From Acidobacteriota bacterium (lineage in GTDB: Bacteria; Acidobacteriota; Terriglobia; Terriglobales; Acidobacteriaceae), in NCBI GenBank assembly GCA_003224855.1, contig QHZY01000039.1, positions 1 through 45,582 on the forward strand: DNA of 45,582 nucleotides, in the 5' to 3' direction. The position numbers and the translations under genes were made by a program. Positions 40,020-45,582 of this stretch are shown here, piece after piece. Numbering within the stretch: the stretch's first letter is position 1; each line of letters begins with the position of its first letter. The notes under the pieces are model-generated. The model saw only the letters and a program-made list of their open reading frames with translations. It searched no databases and was not told the DNA's origin.

Positions 40020-42425
40020 CTACCATCCCAGCCATGACCACAGTTTTGCGTACGCCCACAGTGCCGGGCGACGCAGAATGACGAACCCGACGGGCCGCAA
40101 TCCGACAGAAATCTTGCCGCGGCCCTGCATGCCGGGGCGGAGAAGCCCGTCAGCATTGGGTACGGTAACGCGTGCGTAAAAGAAACGCTTATCGCCTTCC
40201 ACCTGACTGCGCGGACTGACCACTGAGACGTCCCCGCGGAAGGTGCGATTGGGAAAACTCTCGAGCTTGATAGCACCCCGCGCTCCGGTGCGAACCAGGC
40301 CAACATCCTGTTCATCGAGGGCCACATCGACGCCCGATTGTGAGCTGTCGATAATCTCGCCGAACGTCTCGCCGGCATTAAGATGGCGGCCGGTGAAATC
40401 CTCAATATGTGGAGTTGTGACCCACCCGGCGATGGGGGCTCGAATGTGAATGCGATCGAGCCTTTGTTTGTCGCGCTCCACTTCGCTGCCCCAGTAGGCC
40501 GCAGTGGCGCGCTGGATACCCGCTTCGCTGCTGTCATTGGTTGCCAAGGCGCGATTCATTTCGGAGCTGGCGGTTGAGTATTTTGCAGTGGCAGCGGCAA
40601 GTGCGGCGCGGTAATCCCAGTCTTCAAGATCGGCCAGGATCTGGCCGGCCTCGACCTGCTGGCCTTCGCGAACGTACACCTGCCGAACAACGCCGGATAC
40701 CGCGGGTTGAACCTGGGCGAGGTGCGCGGCGGTGGTGGTGGCGTTGCCCTCCACCCGCATGGGGAAAGGGAACACTACCAGGAACAAAACCAGTGCGGCG
40801 GCGATAGCAATGTAAACCGTGCGCTTCCGCTTCTCGAGAGCAAGAAATCTCCTCTTTCTCTGGATAAGAGGCTCAAGGAGTCCGATGAAAGGAACCTCTT
40901 TGTACAGAGAAGCGTTGCGCAGGGCGACAGTCGCCTGAGCGCCGAGGACCTGGAGCATTTCCTGATGTGCGGTGGAAAGAAAATCGGGGTCGCGGCTTTC
41001 GAGCGAAAGGATGCCGATGCGGCCTTCTTCATCTGCGAGCAGGAACGAGTGAAAGGCGCGCATCCCACTTTGCTCGAAGTAGGCTGAGAACCGCCGGCGG
41101 GTGTCGTCGCTATCAGTTTTGATCTCGTCGCCGTGCTGCGTGACTGAAATGGGTTCTTTCGATGTGGCCGCCCATTGCAGCACAGGTTCCAACATGGCTA
41201 AATCGCGATCGCCGGGAAGCACCTGGGCCATGCCGGAGACTGCTCTCAGCCGCAATTTGCCGGATTGTTCAAGCGCGATCGCCGCCCGCTCATAAGGAAT
41301 AACGGTGCCGGGGACGTTGACGACGGTTTGCAGAACCCGGTCGAGGTTCAGGGTGGAAGTGATTTCGGCACTTACCTTGACCAGGGTTTCGAGAATCTGG
41401 ACCTTGCGTTCGGCCTGCAATAGCGCTGCGTTGTTGAGAGCGCCGGCGGCAGCTTCGGCGACGGAGTTGAGAAGGAAAAGGTCGTCTTCGTCGAAGGCTG
41501 CGCCATTCTGTTTGTTGATAGCTTCGAATACGCCAACCTGATTGCCCTGGGTCACCAGGGGCGTAGCGATCAGAGAGAAAACTGCGCCTTCCGTAATTCC
41601 CGCATTGCGACGCTGCAGGTATTCATCTTGAGGATCGCTGATAATGCGGGATTCGCCGGTGTCGGAAACTTCTGCGACAGCGCCTTCACCGCTGCGTTGC
41701 GCGGAACCGACTTCGAGCGTGGGATCGGCGCCGTCGCGGCTCATAAGAAGGAGCTCGTGCTCGTCTTTAACCATCCACAGATTCACCGCCTGGGCTTCAA
41801 GAATTTCGCGAACCTTGGAGGTGATGATCGGCATCAGGGCGTCCATCTCAAGCGTCGAGTTGAAGACTTTCTCGATGTCGTACAACTGGGCGAGCCGAGA
41901 GATGGATTGCAGGTGTGAATTGCGCTCTTCTTCATATTTCAGAGAGCTGAGCAAGGCCGGGCCGGAATACTCGAGCAGGTCGGTCAGTGACCCCACATCA
42001 CTCGATTTGAGCGGAAGCCCGAAGCTTGCCACCTCCAGAGCTCCAATGAGTTCCTCATCGACGAGGATCGGCAAGTAGCACAGGGTCAGCAGAGTGCGGC
42101 GGGTGTGCAGGTGAGCATAATCTTCGCGCCGAAGCTCGCTGCCGGAGAAGATTAACCGCGTGCGCTGGTCTGCGAGCATCCCGAGCGTGCCGGAATCGAG
42201 CGGGACAGTGTCGCTCTCAAGGTGAACATCGCCGGCACTGGCCTTTACCGACCAGCAAGCAGGATCTGCCGGTTGCAGCAGATAAACAATAGCGGCAGAG
42301 TCGGGAAAGAGTTCGCATGCCTGCTGGGCAATAAGGGCTGCCCGCGCATGCAGTTCCTGCTCGCGGAAGAGAGTAGATAGAAATTTGCCGGAGACTTCTG
42401 CCGAACCGGACCTCTGGGCAGTCAT
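40020..42425 (-). CDS. Triple-GAF HlyD-type membrane adaptor
   Basis: 801-aa protein with an unusual layout. The N-terminal cytoplasmic part appears to hold three GAF-like domains: about residues 20-160 (AAIVYLLQPADPACWSVKAS), 185-345 (AVNLWMVKDEHELLLMSRDG, FSLIATPLVTQGNQVGVFEA) and 355-515 (ERAAIALEQSGKLRLRAVSG, IGILSLESRDPDFLSTAHQE). A single membrane helix (about 535-556, VYIAIAAALVLFLVVFPFPM) leads to a HlyD adaptor (about 560-790: GVVRQVYVREGQQVEAGQIL, IHIRAPIAGWVTTPHIEDFT). Sensing in the cytoplasm could thus be tied to an exporter outside. First gene of the operon, driven by the promoter at 42512-42540. Confidence 0.85.
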   Translation of the reverse strand: MTAQRSGSAEVSGKFLSTLFREQELHARAALIAQQACELFPDSAAIVYLLQPADPACWSVKASAGDVHLESDTVPLDSGTLGMLADQRTRLIFSGSELRREDYAHLHTRRTLLTLCYLPILVDEELIGALEVASFGLPLKSSDVGSLTDLLEYSGPALLSSLKYEEERNSHLQSISRLAQLYDIEKVFNSTLEMDALMPIITSKVREILEAQAVNLWMVKDEHELLLMSRDGADPTLEVGSAQRSGEGAVAEVSDTGESRIISDPQDEYLQRRNAGITEGAVFSLIATPLVTQGNQVGVFEAINKQNGAAFDEDDLFLLNSVAEAAAGALNNAALLQAERKVQILETLVKVSAEITSTLNLDRVLQTVVNVPGTVIPYERAAIALEQSGKLRLRAVSGMAQVLPGDRDLAMLEPVLQWAATSKEPISVTQHGDEIKTDSDDTRRRFSAYFEQSGMRAFHSFLLADEEGRIGILSLESRDPDFLSTAHQEMLQVLGAQATVALRNASLYKEVPFIGLLEPLIQRKRRFLALEKRKRTVYIAIAAALVLFLVVFPFPMRVEGNATTTAAHLAQVQPAVSGVVRQVYVREGQQVEAGQILADLEDWDYRAALAAATAKYSTASSEMNRALATNDSSEAGIQRATAAYWGSEVERDKQRLDRIHIRAPIAGWVTTPHIEDFTGRHLNAGETFGEIIDSSQSGVDVALDEQDVGLVRTGARGAIKLESFPNRTFRGDVSVVSPRSQVEGDKRFFYARVTVPNADGLLRPGMQGRGKISVGLRPVGFVILRRPALWAYAKLWSWLGW

Positions 42426-42511
42426 CCTTCAGGCCCTTGGGGAACCGCCTAAAGTGGCGTTAAGTCGAGCGCTTGCAAAATCCGTAGCGGCTCCCGTAAT
42501 GTTGAGCGCGA

Positions 42512-42540
42512 ACTTTAACAAACAGCCCTGTTCCTGTCAA
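42512..42540 (-). promoter_or_regulatory. Housekeeping promoter for the GAF-HlyD operon
   Basis: On the minus strand, a perfect -35 TTGACA (42540-42535) is followed after 17 bases by TAAAGT (42517-42512; four of six matches). Transcription would begin near 42505, about 80 bases before the ATG at 42425. The region is shared with the divergent STAS gene. Confidence 0.6.
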
Positions 42541-42559
42541 TGTTCAGGGGCTATCGGTC

Positions 42560-42922
42560 GTGGCCAGAAAGGCGGAAAAGCCGGTGGACATAAACATGCG
42601 TAAGCGTGCCAACGTGCAGGTGATACAGCTGCGGGGAGCGCTCAGAATGGGAGAAGCGGTGGATAAGTTTCGCCAGACATTAGAGGAGGCAGCCACCTCT
42701 GGAGATAACAGAATGGTGCTCGACCTGGGCGAAATGCCGAGCATCGATTCCAGCGGCATTGGTGTTCTGGTAAAAGCTATGGCTTCGGCTAAGCAGCGAG
42801 GCGGGGCCTTGAAACTGGTGAATCCCTCAAAGTTCGCAATACAGACGTTGAAGCTGGTCGGTGTGTTGAATCTGTTTGAGGTGTTTGACAGCGAAGAAAT
42901 GGCGGTGGCGTCATTTCAGTGA
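42560..42922 (+). CDS. STAS-domain protein (anti-sigma factor antagonist type)
   Basis: 120-aa SpoIIAA-like protein. The STAS fold spans about residues 18-115: VQVIQLRGALRMGEAVDKFR, then MVLDLGEMPSIDSSGIGVLV with the Ser that is phosphorylated in the family (about residue 65), and GALKLVNPSKFAIQTLKLVG. GTG 42560 or ATG 42596 could be the start; neither has a strong ribosome site. It is divergent from the GAF-HlyD gene. In the family, partner kinases of the RsbW type and PP2C phosphatases control it; none is in view. A link to the neighbouring operon is inferred only from position. Confidence 0.85.
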   Translation: MARKAEKPVDINMRKRANVQVIQLRGALRMGEAVDKFRQTLEEAATSGDNRMVLDLGEMPSIDSSGIGVLVKAMASAKQRGGALKLVNPSKFAIQTLKLVGVLNLFEVFDSEEMAVASFQ

Positions 42923-42943
42923 AATTACAAAACAGATCGCGAA

Positions 42944-43117
42944 TCAGGCTGCTTCTTCCTCGTCAGACAAACCCCACGCTTTGAGCAAATCCGGCGGAAC
43001 ATATCTTTCATCTTTGTTCATCAATACCCACTGTTTGAGCGGCATTGACGAGACATACTGATCGGGGGTGAGTCCTAAAGTTTCGACCATGCGATCAAAG
43101 GATGTTGCGGCTTCCAT
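42944..43117 (-). CDS. Small acidic protein of unknown function (57 aa)
   Basis: Short frame: ATG 43117 (another ATG directly before, 43120) with GAGGTGA 5-6 bases upstream, stop at 42944-42946. The product MEAATSFDRMVETLGLTPDQ continues with YVSSMPLKQWVLMNKDERYV and an acidic tail SDEEEAA. It has two likely helices with conserved-looking Trp and Pro, and no membrane segment. I do not recognise it. The strong ribosome site and coding-like composition support a real gene. Confidence 0.6.
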   Translation of the reverse strand: MEAATSFDRMVETLGLTPDQYVSSMPLKQWVLMNKDERYVPPDLLKAWGLSDEEEAA

Positions 43118-43261
43118 CATTCACCTCAGCTAGGGATCAGCGGTTGCGGCGAACTTCGAGCTTCTTCGGACGAAATCGTAATACCACACCCGCGATTCCT
43201 GCAAGTCAGTTTTCCCTCTGTTTTGAAAAATTAATCCACGCAGCTGAGCCGTTAATCGGGC

Positions 43262-44233
43262 TCAATCAGACCAGGGTGCAGGCCGGCGGTCCCAGCGATG
43301 CTTCTTCAGTTCGCTCAGTAATTTCGGATCTAATGGGCCCTGGTCGCTTACCGCAAGGTTATCTTTCACATGCTGCGGTTTTCTCATACCCACGATTATG
43401 GTTCCCACTTCCGGGGCGGCGAGGATAAAACGGAGAGCCACCTCTGGCAACGTGAGATCGGGAGGAACAACCGGCTTTAATTTCTCTACCCGTTCGATCG
43501 TAGCTTTGAGATTGGACGGGCCGAAATAGCGCGCACGCCAGTCACCTTCAGGAAATTTCGTTTCCAGCGTCATCTTGCCACCCAGGCTGCCTTCGTCCAG
43601 CGGAACGCGCGCGATTACGCCCACATCGAGATCGCGGCAGACGGGGAAAAGTTCGTCCTCAGGCGACTGATCAAAGATGTTGTAAATCACCTGCACCACA
43701 TCGACCAATCCTGTCTGGATGGCACGGATGCCATTTTCCGGTTCCCAGCGGTTCAGGCTGAGGCCGAAGTAGCGAATCAGGCCATCCTTCTTGAGACCTT
43801 CCACCGTCTCGCGAAACTCCGGTTCGTCGGCCCAGCTATCATCCCAGACATGAAACTGCAGAACGTCAATGGAATCGGTGCCCAGCTTTTCCCTGATGAG
43901 GCGCGCGTATTTAAAGACGTGATCGGATGAAAAGACATCCTGATACTTATATTTGGGCGAAGCTGGCCATTGCAGATTTTTAGGTGGGATCTTACTGGCC
44001 GCATACAGTCGGTTGCGGCGATTGCGCGCGATGATCTGCCCGAGGAAGCTGTCGCTTTTACCATCGCCGTAAGCCCAGGCAGTATCAAAAAAATTGCAGC
44101 CCAGATCAACCGCCATTTGCATGGATTGCAACGATTCCTGATCGTCGGAACCGGACCAGCCACTCATCCCCCACAGCCCGTATGCGACTTCGCTGACCTG
44201 AAAATTGGTGCGGCCAAACCGGCGATATTTCAT
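43262..44233 (-). CDS. Aldo/keto reductase
   Basis: NADPH-dependent oxidoreductase of 323 aa with the (beta/alpha)8 fold. The catalytic tetrad is complete: D50 and Y55 (FFDTAWAYG), K81 (AASKIPP) and H128 (LQFHVWDD). The C-terminal NADP-binding region reads GTIIVGMRKPQHVKDNL. The first residues MKYRRFGRTNFQVSEVAYGL are typical of this family. AGGAG precedes the ATG by 7 bases. The substrate cannot be told; the neighbours give no hint. Confidence 0.93.
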   Translation of the reverse strand: MKYRRFGRTNFQVSEVAYGLWGMSGWSGSDDQESLQSMQMAVDLGCNFFDTAWAYGDGKSDSFLGQIIARNRRNRLYAASKIPPKNLQWPASPKYKYQDVFSSDHVFKYARLIREKLGTDSIDVLQFHVWDDSWADEPEFRETVEGLKKDGLIRYFGLSLNRWEPENGIRAIQTGLVDVVQVIYNIFDQSPEDELFPVCRDLDVGVIARVPLDEGSLGGKMTLETKFPEGDWRARYFGPSNLKATIERVEKLKPVVPPDLTLPEVALRFILAAPEVGTIIVGMRKPQHVKDNLAVSDQGPLDPKLLSELKKHRWDRRPAPWSD

Positions 44234-44363
44234 TTAGCTCTCCTGATTCCAGTTTACTAGCCGGACCATAGTCGGTGCAGCCGAGGCAGAACGCGTTCCG
44301 GTGCTCCGGCCGAACTTGCGGGGTAAGGGCTTTAATCGAACGGCCTGCTTGCGCGCCGAGCTT

Positions 44364-44391
44364 TTGGTTCCCCAGTCGTGTTCTGTATTAT
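44364..44391 (+). promoter_or_regulatory. Candidate promoter for the cytochrome c gene
   Basis: TTGGTT (44364-44369) and TATTAT (44386-44391) are 16 bases apart, about 50 bases before the start at 44439. The -10 box matches five of six bases, the -35 box only three. Confidence 0.35.
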
Positions 44392-44438
44392 CAGGAGCGG
44401 TCTTTTTTCAATCGACACAAATGCGGGGGTTATTGACC

Positions 44439-44801
44439 ATGACGATCCTGAATCATGCAGTCAGAAAAGTGCCGGTTTTAGCGATGCCGCTGTTAATGAT
44501 CGCCTTGTTACAGATAAACAGCTTCGCCGATCAGAACGATAAGGGCGCAAGTGCATTCAAAGGAAATTGCGCTTCCTGCCATGGAGATGACGGAGCTGGA
44601 ACCGCGCTGGGCAAGGCCATGCAGGCGCCAGACCTGCGTTCTGAAGATGTCCAGAAACAGCCTGATGCTGAACTGAATAAGGCGATCAGCGAAGGCAAGA
44701 ACAATATGCCGGCCTTCAAATCTACGCTCAGTGCGGAGCAGATTCAGGCGCTGGTGAAGCACGTTCGCAGCCTGGGAAAAACCAAGACTTCACAAAAGTA
44801 G
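44439..44801 (+). CDS. Small periplasmic cytochrome c (class I)
   Basis: ATG 44439 is chosen because GGGGG lies 9 bases before it and a signal peptide follows directly (residues about 8-30, VPVLAMPLLMIALLQINSFA). The 120-aa product has heme motif CASCH (C44, C47, H48), MQAPDL, and the axial Met90 in GKNNMPAFKSTLS, with the final helix IQALVKHVRSLG. Single-heme proteins of this kind shuttle electrons to oxidases or accept them from dehydrogenases. It is 11 bases before the flavoprotein gene, so the two likely act together. Confidence 0.92.
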   Translation: MTILNHAVRKVPVLAMPLLMIALLQINSFADQNDKGASAFKGNCASCHGDDGAGTALGKAMQAPDLRSEDVQKQPDAELNKAISEGKNNMPAFKSTLSAEQIQALVKHVRSLGKTKTSQK

Positions 44802-44812
44802 GACGAGAGTGC

Positions 44813-45582
44813 ATGGCTGACCAAGCACGCGATCGCGAGCTGGGCATGAAGTGCCCGATAACCCGGCGAGATTTTCTGAATGGGCTTGCAATCTCTGGCT
44901 CGGCGCTGGCGCTCGGACCAAATTGGCTGGATGGGCTAGCGGATGGCGAACCAGAGAAGCAGGCCGGCTACTATCCCCCTGGGTTGACGGGAATGCGTGG
45001 GAACCACGACGGAACGTACACCTTCGCGCACAAGCTGCGGGACGGCGATTTCTGGGATTCAGCCGGCAAAGCTGAAGACAGCGGCGAAAGTTACGACCTG
45101 GTGGTGGTGGGCGCCGGCATCAGCGGGCTGGCTGCGGCTTACTTCTTTCGCAAGCAGAATGGCCCGAAGAGCCGCATTTTGATTCTCGATAACCACGATG
45201 ATTTCGGCGGGCATGCCAAACGCAACGAGTTCCGGGTTGAGGGACAATTGTTGCTAAGCAATGGCGGAACCCAGTCGATCGAGAGTCCAGGCCGCTATAG
45301 TGACGTTGCCAAAGGGCTGCTGCGCGAACTCGGAATCGATACTCAGCGCTTCTATCAGGCATACGATCAGCAGCTGTACGCAAAGCTTGGCGCTGGATGC
45401 TTTTTCGATCGTGAGACGTTCGGGGAAGACCGCCTGATCTTCGGGATGATGTCAGTGCCGTGGCCTGAGTTTTTGTCAAAAGTGCCACTGGCGGAAAATG
45501 TCCGCAAGCAGATTGCGCGACTCTACGACGATAAAACCGATTACATGCCAGGGCTGTCGCGCGAGCAAAAACGAGCCCGCCT
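44813..45582 (+). CDS. Tat-exported FAD/NAD(P)-binding oxidoreductase (3' partial)
   Basis: The frame is open from ATG 44813 to the window end (256 codons seen). The N-terminus has a twin-arginine signal (ITRRDFLNGLAISGSALALG, about residues 16-35), which implies export after cofactor insertion. A dinucleotide-binding fold follows: DLVVVGAGISGLAAAYFF (about 97-114), the acidic end of strand 2 in ILILDNHDDFGGHAKRNEF, and GTQSIESPGRYSD. Together with the small cytochrome c just upstream, it looks like a periplasmic flavin dehydrogenase that passes electrons to heme. The substrate is unknown; the remaining domain lies outside the window. Confidence 0.88.
   Translation, partial: MADQARDRELGMKCPITRRDFLNGLAISGSALALGPNWLDGLADGEPEKQAGYYPPGLTGMRGNHDGTYTFAHKLRDGDFWDSAGKAEDSGESYDLVVVGAGISGLAAAYFFRKQNGPKSRILILDNHDDFGGHAKRNEFRVEGQLLLSNGGTQSIESPGRYSDVAKGLLRELGIDTQRFYQAYDQQLYAKLGAGCFFDRETFGEDRLIFGMMSVPWPEFLSKVPLAENVRKQIARLYDDKTDYMPGLSREQKRAR

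Noticed and set aside
42448-42475. A second sigma-54-like site before the GAF-HlyD/STAS genes (TGGCG...TTGC)
   Set aside because: The TGG and TTGC blocks are about 7 bases too far apart for sigma-54; a TTGACA-type promoter nearby fits better.

Overview
The window looks like a soil Acidobacteriota chromosome, probably Terriglobia-like. The grounds are a group 1h (actinobacterial/acidobacterial, formerly group 5) [NiFe] hydrogenase locus, moderately high GC, abundant PAS/GAF histidine kinases and TPR-kinase proteins, and intergenic palindromic repeats of a kind I associate with that phylum. The taxonomic call is inference. No tRNA, rRNA, CRISPR, transposase or prophage gene is visible.

Region 1 (1-15.8 kb, all + strand) is one long hydrogenase gene block. 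It holds the structural subunits (small subunit cut by the window edge, complete large subunit), a NifU-like protein, three conserved proteins of unknown function (DUF5947-like, DUF6084-like, one unnamed), an endopeptidase with an extra N-terminal domain, a small membrane protein and two YceI-like genes, the second broken. The full hypC-D-E-F-A-B set follows, with a tandem-SIS protein and a glutaredoxin-like protein inserted between hypE and hypF, and a nickel permease at the end. The genes mostly overlap or lie a few bases apart. Together they should build and supply a high-affinity, H2-scavenging hydrogenase. A 39-aa membrane peptide on the opposite strand just beyond shares its C-terminal motif with the small membrane protein inside the block.

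Region 2 (16.2-27.1 kb) holds an alpha-glucan phosphorylase with an N-terminal GAF domain, then a minus-strand block: a membrane PAS histidine kinase, CheY-like regulators, receiver-kinase hybrids and motA-motB. The membrane sensor resembles the ethylene-receptor domain but lacks the copper-binding Cys. One receiver-kinase has lost most of its receiver domain and is frameshifted.

Region 3 (27.1-31.7 kb) is looser. It has a MacB-type permease, a small unknown protein, a Trm112-like protein, a methyltransferase-like protein lacking its middle, and a membrane protein, set among two families of palindromic repeats.

Region 4 (31.7-43.1 kb) is the most intriguing part. It contains a Ser/Thr kinase with TPRs, an unknown 125-aa protein, a sigma-54 activator, a near-consensus sigma-54 promoter in front of a small lysine-rich protein built from 9-residue repeats, and a convergent three-gene operon: triple-GAF-HlyD, HlyD lipoprotein, and PqqD-like/M50 peptidase/HlyD. 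A divergent STAS protein follows. I propose as inference a sigma-54-controlled small-protein production and export or processing system.

Region 5 (43.2-45.6 kb) carries an aldo/keto reductase, a small cytochrome c and the start of a Tat-exported flavoprotein. Three genes in the window carry internal deletions of roughly similar size, which should be checked against reads as possible assembly errors.
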